A stretch of 64,000 nucleotides of DNA from DATJPD01 sp035506575 (GTDB taxonomy: Bacteria; Pseudomonadota; Alphaproteobacteria; CACIAM-22H2), in NCBI GenBank assembly GCA_035506575.1, contig DATJPD010000230.1, positions 1 to 64,000 of the forward strand, given 5' to 3'. Positions 16,182 through 25,706 of the stretch are shown here, piece by piece. Within the stretch, counting starts at the first letter, position 1, and each line of letters starts with the position of its first letter. Both the position numbers and the translations under genes were made by a program. The notes beneath the pieces were generated by a model, which ran no database searches, had not been told where the DNA came from, and was given only the letters and a program-made list of their open reading frames with translations.

Positions 16182-17651
16182 TCAGGCGATCTCGAGCAGC
16201 GAAAGCTGCGCCGGGGCGCCGCCGCCTTCGTTGTCGGTCAGCCGGGTCGGATAATCGCCCGTGAAGCAGGCATCGCAGAATTGCGGATCCGCGCCGTCCC
16301 GGCCCTTGGGCTTGCCCATGGCCCGGTACAGGCCGTCGATCGACACGAAGGCGAGGCTGTCGGCGCCGATGAAGCGGGCCATGTCGTCGACGGTCAGGTT
16401 GTGCGCCAGGAGTTTCTCGCTCTCGGGCGTGTCGATGCCGTAGAAGCACGAATGCCTGGTGGGAGGGCTCGAGATCCGCATATGGACCTCGCGGGCCCCC
16501 GCCTGGCGGACCATCTCGACGATCTTCTTCGAGGTGGTGCCGCGCACGATCGAGTCGTCGACCAGGACCACCCGCTTGCCTTCGAGCATGGCGCGGTTGG
16601 CGTTGTGCTTCAGGCGCACGCCGAGATGGCGGATGTGGTCGGTTGGCTCGATGAAGGTCCGCCCGACATAGTGGTTGCGGATGATCCCGAGCTCGAAGGG
16701 AAGCTTCGCTTGGGCGGCGTAGCCGATGGCGGCCGGCACGCCGGAATCGGGGACCGGAACCACGATGTCCGCCGGAACGTGGCTTTCGCGCGCGAGCTCG
16801 GCGCCGATGCGCTGGCGCGCCGAATAGACCGACAGGCCGTCGATCACGGAATCGGGACGCGCGAAATAGATGTGCTCGAACACGCAGAAGCGCTTCTGCG
16901 CCTTGGGGAACGGCTTGACGCTGTGTACGCCGTCCGCATCGAGCACGACGAGCTCGCCCGGCTCGATCTCGCGCAGATATTTGGCGCCGATGATGTCGAG
17001 CGCGCAGGTCTCTGACGCGAGGATGTGCGCGTTCTCGAGCTGCCCGAGCACCAGCGGGCGGACCCCCAGCGGGTCGCGTACGCCGATCACCCGCTCGCGG
17101 GCGATGGCGACGAAGGAGTAAGCCCCTTCGAGCTGGCGCAACGCGGTCACCATGCGCTCGACCAGATCGCCCGCGGCCAGGGCCATCAGGTGGATGATGA
17201 CCTCCGTGTCGGTCGTGGATTGGAAGATGCAGCCTCCACGCACCAGCGATTGGCGCAGCGAATGGGCGTTGGTGAGGTTGCCGTTGTGCCCGATCGCGAA
17301 CCCGCCCACGTCGAAATCGGCGTAGAGCGGCTGCACGTTGCGCAGGATCGTATCGCCGGTGGTCGAGTAGCGGACGTGGCCGATGGCATGATTGCCGCGC
17401 AGCCGCGCCATGACGCTCTCGCTGCCGAAATTGTCGCCAACCAGCCCCATGCCGCGATGGCTATGGAACTGCGTCCCGTCGCAGGTGACGATGCCGGCGG
17501 CTTCCTGGCCGCGGTGCTGGAGCGCATGCAGCCCGAGGGCCGTATGCGCGGCCGCGTCCTTGTGCCCGTAAATGCCGAAGACGCCGCACTCTTCGCGCAG
17601 CTTGTCGTCATCGAAGGGATTGGTCAGGAGGTGACGCTGCGGAAGGCTCAT
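16182..17651 (-). CDS. purF: Amidophosphoribosyltransferase
   Basis: A 489-residue enzyme of the first committed step of purine synthesis, forming phosphoribosylamine from PRPP and glutamine. The class II amidotransferase nucleophile is Cys22 (REECGVFGIYGH) after a short propeptide. GHVRYSTTG and IGHNGNLTN belong to the glutaminase domain. The phosphoribosyltransferase domain holds the PRPP loop VVLVDDSIVRGTTS. Cysteines in HSCFYGID and CDACFTGDYP match the Fe-S-type PurF subgroup. It follows cvpA in the same strand, an association known from many proteobacteria. Confidence 0.97.
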   Translation of the reverse strand: MSLPQRHLLTNPFDDDKLREECGVFGIYGHKDAAAHTALGLHALQHRGQEAAGIVTCDGTQFHSHRGMGLVGDNFGSESVMARLRGNHAIGHVRYSTTGDTILRNVQPLYADFDVGGFAIGHNGNLTNAHSLRQSLVRGGCIFQSTTDTEVIIHLMALAAGDLVERMVTALRQLEGAYSFVAIARERVIGVRDPLGVRPLVLGQLENAHILASETCALDIIGAKYLREIEPGELVVLDADGVHSVKPFPKAQKRFCVFEHIYFARPDSVIDGLSVYSARQRIGAELARESHVPADIVVPVPDSGVPAAIGYAAQAKLPFELGIIRNHYVGRTFIEPTDHIRHLGVRLKHNANRAMLEGKRVVLVDDSIVRGTTSKKIVEMVRQAGAREVHMRISSPPTRHSCFYGIDTPESEKLLAHNLTVDDMARFIGADSLAFVSIDGLYRAMGKPKGRDGADPQFCDACFTGDYPTRLTDNEGGGAPAQLSLLEIA

Positions 17652-17677
17652 CGGCTGCCCTTAGTCAACGACCGGCA

Positions 17678-18382
17678 TCAACGACCGGCTTCGGGGGCGG
17701 AGCCCTCGGGAGGCTGGGCCCGCTGGATCAACCCGTCGAGGCCGTGCCGCTCGTCAGCCTTATACCCCGTTTCGCTGTCGGCCGTCGCGGGTTTCGCCTG
17801 CGGGGTCAACGGCGCCTTGAGGATCGCCTCATATTGTTGAACGCCGGTCACGCCCGTCTGGACCCGGCCGCCGACCGCCTGCACCCGGCCGCGCAGCTCG
17901 GGCGGGGCGAATCCGCGCAGATAGTCTGCAAGATGTTCGACCAGGGGGCGCGTGCGAGCCTCACGTAGCCAGACCGGCTGATCGCCGGCGGGGATGGCCC
18001 AGACCACGCCCAGCCACATCACCGCGACCAAAAGGATGCCGCGCACCAGGCCGAAGACGAAGCCGAGGCTGCGGTCGAGCGCGTTAAGCCCGGTGCCGCG
18101 CACGAGCGAGGCGATGCCGCCGCCGATCATCGAAAAGACGATCAGGCTGACGATGAAAAGTGCCGCACCGGTGACGATGTCGGCGAGCAGGGCATTGGCG
18201 ATGAACCCCCGGACATAGGGCCGTGCGAGGCCGAATCCCCACAAGGTGACGAGGGCCGCCCCCACCCAGCTCGCCAGCGACAACACCTCGCGCACGAACC
18301 CGCGCGCCATGGCGAAGATGCCGGAGAGGACCACGAGGACGGCAACCGTGACGTCCGCCGGGTTGATCGGAAAGTCTTGCAT
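17678..18382 (-). CDS. cvpA: CvpA family membrane protein
   Basis: A 234-residue inner-membrane protein with four predicted helices in the first 130 residues (VTVAVLVVLSGIFAMARGF; SLASWVGAALVTLWGFG; IVTGAALFIVSLIVFSMIGG; GILLVAVMWLGVVWAI). The family was named for colicin V production in E. coli. The C-terminal 90 residues are hydrophilic and lie beyond the family core. It is seven bases downstream of radA and upstream of purF, the same cvpA-purF pairing as in E. coli. Confidence 0.92.
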   Translation of the reverse strand: MQDFPINPADVTVAVLVVLSGIFAMARGFVREVLSLASWVGAALVTLWGFGLARPYVRGFIANALLADIVTGAALFIVSLIVFSMIGGGIASLVRGTGLNALDRSLGFVFGLVRGILLVAVMWLGVVWAIPAGDQPVWLREARTRPLVEHLADYLRGFAPPELRGRVQAVGGRVQTGVTGVQQYEAILKAPLTPQAKPATADSETGYKADERHGLDGLIQRAQPPEGSAPEAGR

Positions 18383-18388
18383 ACGCGA

Positions 18389-19828
18389 CTACGCCATCTT
18401 CAGATCCGACCGCTCGCGGCGCCCGTTGCGCGCGGCCGGAGGACCAAACAACTCGACGAGGTCGGATAAAAGGGCGATTTCCGACACATCGATGGCACCG
18501 ACGCGTTCCCCCTGTTCCCCTTTTCCTTGGGCTCCTTGCGGCCGCCGCCGACGGGGGCAGAGGGCACGCGAGAAGCCGAGCTTGGCCGCCTCTTTGAGAC
18601 GGGCGTCCGCCTGGCCGACGGCGCGGACTTCGCCCGACAGGCCGATCTCACCGAAAATCACCGACGCCGGCGGCGCGGGATGGTCCGTCAAGGACGATAC
18701 GAGTGCGGCCGCCACCGCGAGGTCCGCAGCCGGCTCGCCGATGCGCAGGCCGCCAGCCACGTTGAGATAGACATCGCTGCTTCCGAAAACAAGGCCGCAG
18801 CGCGTTTCGAGCACCGCTAAGATCATGGCAAGACGACCGGAATCCCAGCCGACCACTGCCCGGCGCGGGGTACCGAAGCCGGACGGCGCCACCAGCGCCT
18901 GGATTTCGACCAGCACCGGCCGGGTCCCTTCCATGCCCGCGAATACCGCCGCACCGCTGACCTCGCCGCGCCGCTCGGCGAGGAAGAGCGCCGAGGGATT
19001 GGGTACCTCGACGAGGCCGGCATCGGTCATCTCGAACACCCCGATCTCATCCGTCGGGCCGAAGCGGTTCTTCACGGAGCGCAGGATGCGAAACTGGTGT
19101 CCGCGCTCGCCTTCGAAATAGAGGACCGTATCCACCATGTGCTCCAAAACACGCGGTCCGGCGATCATCCCTTCCTTGGTCACGTGGCCGACCAGGAGGA
19201 TGGTCGTGCCGCGGCGCTTGGCGAGGCGGATGAGCTCGCCCGCGCAGGCGCGCACTTGCGCGACCGTGCCCGGAGCGGAGTCCAGCGTGTCGAGATACAT
19301 CGTCTGGATCGAATCGATCACGGCCAAGGTCGGCCCGCCCGCCGCGTCCAGGCTCGCGAGCACGTCGCGCAGGTTCGTCGCGGACGCGAGCGCCACGTCG
19401 GCCCGTGCCAGGCCCAGCCGCGCCGCGCGCATGCGGATCTGATCGATCGCCTCCTCGCCCGAGATATATGCAACCGGCGTGGCGGCGGAGAGGGCCGCCG
19501 TCACCTGGAGGAGGAGCGTGGACTTGCCGATGCCGGGGTCGCCGCCGACCAGCACGGCCGATCCCGGGACGAGGCCGCCGCCGCATACGCGGTCGAACTC
19601 GGCGATGGCGCTGACCCGCCGCGCCGCCGGAGCCGTGGCGCCGGCCAGCCCCACGAACTCGAGACGGCTGCTTTTCCCCGCGCCGCGCTTGGCGGCGTGC
19701 GGCGCCAGCTCCGGAGCCGCTTCTTCGACGATCGTGTTCCAGGCACCGCAGGCTTCGCATTTGCCGGACCAGCGTGGTGCCGTCGCCCCGCAGGCCTGGC
19801 AGACATAGTGGTTCTCGCGGCGCGCCAC
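18389..19828 (-). CDS. radA: DNA repair protein RadA (Sms)
   Basis: A 479-residue RecA-like helicase that promotes branch migration in recombination. The N-terminal C4 zinc finger is CQACG...CEACG (about 10-27). Walker A is GDPGIGKST, the RadA-specific motif KNRFG occurs near residue 255, and the C-terminal Lon-like domain starts about residue 290. Near the C-terminus there is a short basic, low-complexity insert (CPRRRRPQGAQGKG) before VGAIDVSEI. It lies between mlaF and cvpA in the leftward run. Confidence 0.95.
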   Translation of the reverse strand: MARRENHYVCQACGATAPRWSGKCEACGAWNTIVEEAAPELAPHAAKRGAGKSSRLEFVGLAGATAPAARRVSAIAEFDRVCGGGLVPGSAVLVGGDPGIGKSTLLLQVTAALSAATPVAYISGEEAIDQIRMRAARLGLARADVALASATNLRDVLASLDAAGGPTLAVIDSIQTMYLDTLDSAPGTVAQVRACAGELIRLAKRRGTTILLVGHVTKEGMIAGPRVLEHMVDTVLYFEGERGHQFRILRSVKNRFGPTDEIGVFEMTDAGLVEVPNPSALFLAERRGEVSGAAVFAGMEGTRPVLVEIQALVAPSGFGTPRRAVVGWDSGRLAMILAVLETRCGLVFGSSDVYLNVAGGLRIGEPAADLAVAAALVSSLTDHPAPPASVIFGEIGLSGEVRAVGQADARLKEAAKLGFSRALCPRRRRPQGAQGKGEQGERVGAIDVSEIALLSDLVELFGPPAARNGRRERSDLKMA

Positions 19829-19896
19829 GCGGGCTTACCGCGCTGTGCGCCAGCGGACCCGCCCGCCGCAGCCGAGCGCAGCTCGGCGAAGGCGGG

Positions 19897-20670
19897 TCAC
19901 GCGCGCACCTGCATCTGGATCGGCCCTTCGGCGCGGCCGTGAACGAACTGGTCGACATATTCGTTCGGTGCGCGCTCGATATCGGCGACCGGGCCGGTCC
20001 AGATGATCTTGCCGCCGTAGAGCATCGCGATGCGGTTGGCGATGTGCCGGGCGCTCTTCATGTCGTGCGTGATCGACACTGCGGTTGCGCCGAGCTCCTT
20101 CACGCATTTGACGATCAGCTTGTCGATCACGTCGGACATGATCGGGTCGAGCCCGGTCGTGGGCTCGTCGAAGAAGATGATCTCGGGCCGGCTGGCGATG
20201 GCGCGGGCGAGGCCCACGCGCTTTTTCATGCCGCCCGACAGTTCGGCCGGCGATAAATCGCCGACGTCGGGCGTGAGGCCCACGGCGGCGAGGTTCTGGA
20301 TCGCGATCGGTTTTGCCTCGGCTTTCGACATCCCGTGCGCCTGGATCAGACCGAACGCCACGTTCTCCCAGACCGACAGCGAATCGAAGAGGGCGGCACC
20401 CTGGAAGAGCATACCGAATTTGCGGTTCACCCGCTCGCGTTCCGACGACGAGATGCCGACCACTTCCTCGCCGTCGATCTTGATGCTGCCGGCCTCGGGG
20501 GGGAGCAGGCCGAGGATGCATTTCAGCAGCACCGATTTGCCGCTGCCCGAGCCGCCGATGACCACGACGGACTCGCCGACGCCGACGTCGAGATCGACGC
20601 CGTCGAGGACCTTCTTGCGGCCGAAATACTTCTTCAGGCCTCGGATCGAGATTTTCGGTGCAGCGCTCAT
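19897..20670 (-). CDS. mlaF: ABC transporter ATP-binding protein MlaF
   Basis: A 257-residue ATPase of the Mla phospholipid-transport system that maintains outer-membrane lipid asymmetry. Walker A is GGSGSGKS, the signature LSGGMKKR, and Walker B IIFFDEPTTGLDP. The start ATG (20670) overlaps the last codon and stop of mlaE by four bases, ATGA style, so translation is coupled. No mlaD, mlaC or mlaB follows; the next gene is radA, so the remaining parts must be elsewhere. Confidence 0.93.
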   Translation of the reverse strand: MSAAPKISIRGLKKYFGRKKVLDGVDLDVGVGESVVVIGGSGSGKSVLLKCILGLLPPEAGSIKIDGEEVVGISSSERERVNRKFGMLFQGAALFDSLSVWENVAFGLIQAHGMSKAEAKPIAIQNLAAVGLTPDVGDLSPAELSGGMKKRVGLARAIASRPEIIFFDEPTTGLDPIMSDVIDKLIVKCVKELGATAVSITHDMKSARHIANRIAMLYGGKIIWTGPVADIERAPNEYVDQFVHGRAEGPIQMQVRA

Positions 20671-21443
20671 TTCGGTCCGAAGAAGATCTGGGTGAGCACG
20701 TAGTCGAAGACGAGGATCAGGATCGAGGCCGAAACGACCGCGTTCGTGGTGGCGCGGCCCACGCCCTGCGCGCCGCCTTCGCTGTGATAGCCGTGATAGC
20801 AGCCCATCAGCGAAATCAGGAACCCGAACACCGCCGACTTGACCAGGCCCGAGTAGACATCGTCGAAGGTGAGATAGTCGTAGGTGCGCTTGAGATAGGC
20901 GGCGGGATTGAACCCGAGCTTGTAGACGCCCACGAGGTAGCCGCCGAACACGCCGATGATATCGGCAATGAGCACCAGGCACGGCAGCATCAGGAGGCCG
21001 GCGGTCAGCCGCGGCCCGACGAGGTATTTCTGCGGATCGGTCGAGAGGGTGACCAGCGCATCGATCTGCTCGGTGACGCGCATGGTGCCGATCTCGGCGG
21101 CCATTGCCGCACCGACGCGGCCCGCGACCATCAAAGCTGCGATGACCGGGCCGAGCTCGCGCGTGACCGACAGGACGACGACGGTCGCGACCGCACTTTC
21201 CGCCGAGAAGCGCGCAAAGCCGGTGTAGCTCTGCAGCGCCAGCACCATGCCGGTGAAGAGCGCGGTGAGGCCGACCACCGGCAGTGAGAAATAGCCGATC
21301 TCCAGCATCTGCCGCCCGATCTGGCGGAAGTACCAGGGCGGGGCGACCGCGTGCACGACGGCGCGGATCGTGAACAGGGTGAGCCGTCCGATCGCACCCA
21401 GAAAGCCGAGGAAGACCCGGCCGATGATGGCGAGGAAGTTCAT
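20667..21443 (-). CDS. mlaE: Mla permease MlaE
   Basis: A 258-residue integral membrane subunit of the Mla lipid ABC transporter. The MlaE core is present: FTGMVLALQSYTGFARF, ELGPVIAALMVAGRVGAAMAAEIGTMRVTEQIDAL, and about five to six membrane helices. The start overlaps the alr stop by four bases, and the end overlaps mlaF by four bases. These genes form one translationally coupled string. Confidence 0.94.
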   Translation of the reverse strand: MNFLAIIGRVFLGFLGAIGRLTLFTIRAVVHAVAPPWYFRQIGRQMLEIGYFSLPVVGLTALFTGMVLALQSYTGFARFSAESAVATVVVLSVTRELGPVIAALMVAGRVGAAMAAEIGTMRVTEQIDALVTLSTDPQKYLVGPRLTAGLLMLPCLVLIADIIGVFGGYLVGVYKLGFNPAAYLKRTYDYLTFDDVYSGLVKSAVFGFLISLMGCYHGYHSEGGAQGVGRATTNAVVSASILILVFDYVLTQIFFGPK

Positions 21444-22579
21444 CGCGATGCCGGTCCGCCCTTGTAGATGCGGTGATAACGGCGGCCGAGCCGCGTCAGG
21501 ATCTCGTAGGCGATCGTGCCGGCGGCGGTCGCGACGTCGTCGACCGGCAGGTGGCCGCCGAGCAGTTCGACCGTGTCGCCGGGTGCCACGTCCGGAGCCG
21601 CCGTGATGTCGAGCGTCATGAGATCCATGGAAACGCGGCCGATGACGGGCACGCGGAGGTCTCCGATATAGGCGCTGCCGCGATTGCTGAGGCTGCGCGG
21701 CCAGCCATCGGCATAACCGGCCGCCACGGTCGCGATTCGGGTGCGCCCTGTGATGCGGTGGGTGGCACCATATCCAACGCTCCGTGGTGGGTCAACGTCG
21801 CGGATTTGCAGGATTTTTCCCCGCAGCGTCACGACCGCCCGCAGGGGGTTCGGACGTCCCGGCAACGGGTTGACGCCGAACAGGGCCGCCCCCGGGCGTA
21901 CGAAGTCGAAGTGGTAGGCGGGGTTGAGAAAGATCCCCGAGGAGTTCGCGAGACTGGCGCGCACCCGCGGAAATGCCGCGCGCACGGTTTGGAACGTCGC
22001 CAGCTGCTGGGCGTTCAGCGGCTGCTCCGGCTCCTCGGAGCAGGCCAGGTGGCTGATCACGGCGTGGAGCGCCAGGCCTTCGAGGCGGCCCGGTGCGGCC
22101 AGTGCGAGCGCATCGCCGGGCGCGAGGCCCAGCCGCGACATGCCCGTGTCGACGTGCAGGATGGCGGGCAGGGGGCGCCCGGAGGACCGCGCGGCCCGTT
22201 GCCAGCATTCGACCTGCGCCATGTCGTTGAGAACCGGAATGAAGCCGCGCCTGCGGAATGCGCCTTCTTCTCCGTGCAACAGACCGTTCAGGACGCAGAC
22301 AGCCGCTTGGGCCGGAACGACGCGCCGGATGGCTTCGGCTTCTTCGAGCTGCGCCACGAAGAACTCGCGGCACCCCGCCGCGGCCAGCGCCGGGACGACC
22401 CGTTCGGCGCCCAGGCCGTAGGCATCGGCCTTCACGACGGCGGCACACGTCGTCGGCCGGCGCAGCTGTTTGCGGAGCGTACGGTAATTCGCGGCGATCG
22501 CCGCGAGGTCGATCGTCAAGGTCGACTGCGACGGGTGGCCTGAAGCACCCGGACGGACCGGCCGCCGCCTAATCGCCAT
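21440..22579 (-). CDS. alr: Alanine racemase
   Basis: A 379-residue PLP enzyme producing D-alanine for peptidoglycan. The PLP lysine is in AAVVKADAYGLGA (about residue 49) and the second catalytic base is the Tyr in SVGYGATHRI. The ATG chosen at 22579 overlaps the end of dnaB by 11 bases and gives about 20 residues before TIDLAAIAANYRTLR. No clear ribosome-binding site is seen, so translation is probably coupled to dnaB. dnaB-alr is a common pair in proteobacteria. Confidence 0.94.
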   Translation of the reverse strand: MAIRRRPVRPGASGHPSQSTLTIDLAAIAANYRTLRKQLRRPTTCAAVVKADAYGLGAERVVPALAAAGCREFFVAQLEEAEAIRRVVPAQAAVCVLNGLLHGEEGAFRRRGFIPVLNDMAQVECWQRAARSSGRPLPAILHVDTGMSRLGLAPGDALALAAPGRLEGLALHAVISHLACSEEPEQPLNAQQLATFQTVRAAFPRVRASLANSSGIFLNPAYHFDFVRPGAALFGVNPLPGRPNPLRAVVTLRGKILQIRDVDPPRSVGYGATHRITGRTRIATVAAGYADGWPRSLSNRGSAYIGDLRVPVIGRVSMDLMTLDITAAPDVAPGDTVELLGGHLPVDDVATAAGTIAYEILTRLGRRYHRIYKGGPASR

Positions 22580-24113
22580 CGGGCGGCAAATCGCTGCCGT
22601 CTGGTGCGAGATTGTCGAATTTCGTGAAGCGCCCTTCGAACAGCAGCTTGACGGTGCCCGTGGGGCCATGGCGCTGCTTGGCGATGATGACGTCGGCAAG
22701 GTTGTGGATCTGGTTCATCTTTTCCTGCCAGTCCGCCATCCGGCCGACGAACTTGTCGTTCGGCTCGTCTTCGCGTCGCTCGGGTTCGCGTTCGTAATAG
22801 GCTTGTCGGTAGACGAACATCACCACGTCCGCGTCCTGCTCGATCGTGCCCGATTCGCGCAGATCCGCGAGTTGCGGCCGCTTGTCCTCGCGTTGCTCGA
22901 CCGCGCGTGAGAGCTGCGACAGCGCCAGCACCGGCACGTTCAGCTCCTTGGCCAGCGCCTTGAGGCCGCGGGTGATCGCCGAGATTTCCTGGACCCGGTT
23001 CTCGGGGCGCGATCCGGCAGGCGAACCGAGGAGCTGCAGGTAGTCGATCACGATCATGTCGAGGCCGTGCGTGCGCTTGAGGCGGCGGGCGCGCATGCGC
23101 AGCAGCGGCACGCTCAGGGCCGGCGTGTCGTCGATGAACAGCGGCAGCCCCTCGAGCTCGGCGCTCGCTTCCACGAACTTCTGGAAATCCGTGCTTTTCA
23201 CGGCACCACGGCGAATGTCGTCGGCGGAGATCTCGGTCTTTTCCGCCAGCAGGCGGGTGGCCAGCTGCTCGGCCGACATTTCGAGCGAGAACAGCGCCAC
23301 GACGCCGCCGTCGAGCGGTTGATCGTTGTCGGCCTGGCCGGCCTGCTTGCGCGCCTCGACGGCGTCGTGCCTGGCCTTGGCCGCACTGTAGGCCATCTTG
23401 GTCGCCAGCGCCGACTTGCCCATGCCCGGGCGGCCCGCGAGGATGATCAGGTCCGACGGGTGAAGGCCGCCCAGCTTGCGGTCGAGATCGATCAGACCGG
23501 TGGTCACGCCAGTGACGTGGCTGTTCCGCTTGTGCGCGGCCTCGGCCATCTTCACTGCTTCGGCGGTCGCCTTCACCAGCGGCTTGAGCCCGCCTTCGCT
23601 CTCGCCCTTGGTCGCGAGATCGAAGAGCGTCTGCTCGGCGAGCTCGATCTGGTCCTTGGCTGCGGTCTCGAGATCGTGGGCGTAGGCGCGGTTGACGACG
23701 TCCTCGCCGAGGCCGATCAACTGCCGGCGCAGATAGAGGTCATGGACGATGCGGCCGTGGTCGGCGACATTGATGATCGTCACCGCAGCGGCGGCGAGCT
23801 TGCCGAGATAGGCCGGTCCGCCGATCTCGGTGAGGGTCGCGTCCTGCTCGAAGAAGTTCTTGAGGGTGGTGGCGCTGGCGATCTGGCCGCGATTGATCAG
23901 CTTGCCGCAGGCATCGAAGATCCGGGCGTGCCGCGGGTCGGTGAAATGGTCCGGTTGTAAGAAATCTGCAACTTTCTCGAACGCCCGGTTGTTGGCCAGG
24001 ATCGCGCCGAGGAGCTGTACCTCGGCCTCGAAATTGTGCGGCGGGCTGCGCAGCGACAGCGCGTCTTCGTCGCGCGTCTTGAGGGGAGAAACGTTGGTGC
24101 GCGCTGGTTCCAT
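22569..24113 (-). CDS. dnaB: Replicative DNA helicase DnaB
   Basis: A 514-residue hexameric helicase. The N-terminal DnaG-interaction domain starts PPHNFEAEVQLLGAILANN; the RecA-like domain has Walker A GRPGMGKSAL and the DnaB motifs MIVIDYLQLL and SQLSRAVEQREDKRPQLADLRESGTIEQDADVV (given here as landmarks in part). A charged insert (about 255-275) lies in the ATPase domain. It is followed by alr with an 11-base overlap. Two DnaA-box-like sequences lie about 90-120 bases upstream of its start. Confidence 0.97.
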   Translation of the reverse strand: MEPARTNVSPLKTRDEDALSLRSPPHNFEAEVQLLGAILANNRAFEKVADFLQPDHFTDPRHARIFDACGKLINRGQIASATTLKNFFEQDATLTEIGGPAYLGKLAAAAVTIINVADHGRIVHDLYLRRQLIGLGEDVVNRAYAHDLETAAKDQIELAEQTLFDLATKGESEGGLKPLVKATAEAVKMAEAAHKRNSHVTGVTTGLIDLDRKLGGLHPSDLIILAGRPGMGKSALATKMAYSAAKARHDAVEARKQAGQADNDQPLDGGVVALFSLEMSAEQLATRLLAEKTEISADDIRRGAVKSTDFQKFVEASAELEGLPLFIDDTPALSVPLLRMRARRLKRTHGLDMIVIDYLQLLGSPAGSRPENRVQEISAITRGLKALAKELNVPVLALSQLSRAVEQREDKRPQLADLRESGTIEQDADVVMFVYRQAYYEREPERREDEPNDKFVGRMADWQEKMNQIHNLADVIIAKQRHGPTGTVKLLFEGRFTKFDNLAPDGSDLPPDGD

Positions 24114-24204
24114 AGACGTGTATGTGACGTTCGAGGGACAGGCACGTTACAACGCCGCTCGCGGCGAACGGCAGAGTTTCGCGACTCGTCTCGAAAATTC
24201 AGTC

Positions 24205-24231
24205 AGTGGATAACGCGAGAGTTGGGGATAA
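24205..24231 (-). promoter_or_regulatory. Two DnaA-box-like sites upstream of dnaB
   Basis: On the minus strand, TTATCCACT (24205-24213) and TTATCCCCA (24223-24231) each match the DnaA consensus TTATCCACA at eight of nine positions, in the same orientation and 18 bases apart. They lie in the 219-base gap upstream of dnaB, so DnaA control of the helicase gene is possible. This is inferred from sequence alone. Confidence 0.4.
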
Positions 24232-24268
24232 TTCAACCGGCTGCGCCGGAAGCCCGACCCGCTGCATG

Positions 24269-24304
24269 TTTTAGGCGCCGCACCCGCGCGGGTGCGGCGC
24301 AAAA
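24269..24304. repeat. Strong GC-rich palindrome downstream of cfa
   Basis: Arms GCGCCGCACCC (24275-24285) and GGGTGCGGCGC (24290-24300) are exact complements around GCGC, flanked by TTTT and AAAA. It lies about 30 bases after the cfa stop on the minus strand. Because no T-run follows the stem in either direction, it is not a classic intrinsic terminator. It may be a 3'-end stabilising hairpin or part of dnaB control. Confidence 0.5.
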
Positions 24305-24332
24305 GTCTGTTCGAAACCGCGAGCGACTCGAC

Positions 24333-25565
24333 TCAGGAGGCGAGGGCGCCCACGGTCGCGTGGGTGTTTTCCCAGTCGTGGATATAATCGCGGGTGCGCG
24401 GCACCGCATCGACGCGCTTGGCCAGCTGCATCTGGAAGACCATGTGGCCTTCGCGGCGGAACGCGACTTCGCTCCCGGCGAGGTAGAACTCCCACATCCG
24501 GCAGAAGCGCTCGTCGTAGATCTTGCGGATCTGGTCGCGCGCCCGGTTGAAGCGCCGCCGCCACTCGCGCAGCGTATCGGCGTAATGCAGGCGCAGGATC
24601 TCGATATCGGTCACCCACAAGCCCGCACGCTCGACGATCGGCAGCACCTCGGACAGCGCCGGCGCATAGCCGCCCGGGAAAATGTATTTGCGGATCCAGG
24701 GGTTGGTAACACCCGGGCCGTCACTGCGGCCGATCGAGTGCAAGAGTGCGACTCCATCGTCGGCCAGCAGGTCGCGCACCTTGGCAAAGAACTCCGGGTA
24801 GTGGCGGACACCGACATGCTCGAACATGCCGACCGACACGATCCGGTCGAACTTTCCGGTTTGCTCGCGGTAATCGCGGAGGTGGAACTTGACCCGGTCG
24901 GCGAGCCCGGCCGCTGCGGCGCGTCGATTCGAGACCTCGAGTTGCTCGGTCGACAAGGTAACGCCTTGCACGGAACCGGCGCCGGCGCGCGCGAGGTACA
25001 TGCCAAGCCCGCCCCAGCCGGAGCCGATGTCGAGGACCTTCAAGCCGGGCTTCAGCAGCAGCTTGGCGCCGATATGCCGCTTCTTGTTGTCCTGCGCCGC
25101 CTCGAGGGAGTCGTTGCCGGTGCGGAAATAGGCGCAGGAGTACTGGCGGTCCGCGTCCAGGAAGAGGTCGTAGAGTTGGCCCGATAGGTCATAGTGGTGG
25201 TGCACGTTCTCGCGGGCCCGCGGCGCCGGATTGAACTGCTGCAAGGCGCGGAAGAGCCTGTCGATCCGGTAGAGCGGATCGAACGCGCTGAAGCTCGGTA
25301 AGCGCTGCGTGTTCTGCGCGCACAGATCGAGGAACTGGAAGATATCGGCGTTCTCGATGGTGAGCCGGCCGTCCATGAAGGCCTCGCCGACCGCCAGACG
25401 CGGATTGAGGGCGAGCGCCCATTCGACGGCTTTGTCGTGCAGGCGCACCGTGATCTCAGGGCCTGGCAGATCGCCGCCGTATATCGAGCGGCGGCCCTTT
25501 GCATCAATGACCGTCAGGCGCCCGATTTTGAAAAGGATGCGGAAGAGGCGAGACAGCAGCACCAT
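24333..25565 (-). CDS. cfa: Cyclopropane-fatty-acyl-phospholipid synthase
   Basis: A 410-residue SAM-dependent enzyme that methylenates unsaturated fatty acyl chains of membrane phospholipids. It has the N-terminal lipid-binding region (HDKAVEWALALNPRLAVGEAF), the SAM motif VLDIGSGWGGLG, and GMFEHVG and YIFPGGYAP of the catalytic region. Near the C-terminus, YLAGSEVAFR has Ser where E. coli has Cys354. The start ATG 25565 has AGGA upstream; longer reading adds an arginine-rich stub without support. It sits between rplI and dnaB, splitting a commonly adjacent pair. Confidence 0.94.
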   Translation of the reverse strand: MVLLSRLFRILFKIGRLTVIDAKGRRSIYGGDLPGPEITVRLHDKAVEWALALNPRLAVGEAFMDGRLTIENADIFQFLDLCAQNTQRLPSFSAFDPLYRIDRLFRALQQFNPAPRARENVHHHYDLSGQLYDLFLDADRQYSCAYFRTGNDSLEAAQDNKKRHIGAKLLLKPGLKVLDIGSGWGGLGMYLARAGAGSVQGVTLSTEQLEVSNRRAAAAGLADRVKFHLRDYREQTGKFDRIVSVGMFEHVGVRHYPEFFAKVRDLLADDGVALLHSIGRSDGPGVTNPWIRKYIFPGGYAPALSEVLPIVERAGLWVTDIEILRLHYADTLREWRRRFNRARDQIRKIYDERFCRMWEFYLAGSEVAFRREGHMVFQMQLAKRVDAVPRTRDYIHDWENTHATVGALAS

Positions 25566-25706
25566 GCGATAACGTCCTGGCGGTCCCCACCGCCTTCTTT
25601 GCAATAAGTTAAGGTCATTTTTTCCCGCCTGTAAAGGGTGCCTTAGAAGCGTTCAAAAGCGTCACATTGTGGCGGGGGCGCGGCCGGTGCGACACGCGTC
25701 CCACAG

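Noticed and set aside
24275..24300. Intrinsic terminator after cfa
   Set aside because: The stem is strong, but no T-run follows in either direction, so it was listed only as an inverted repeat.
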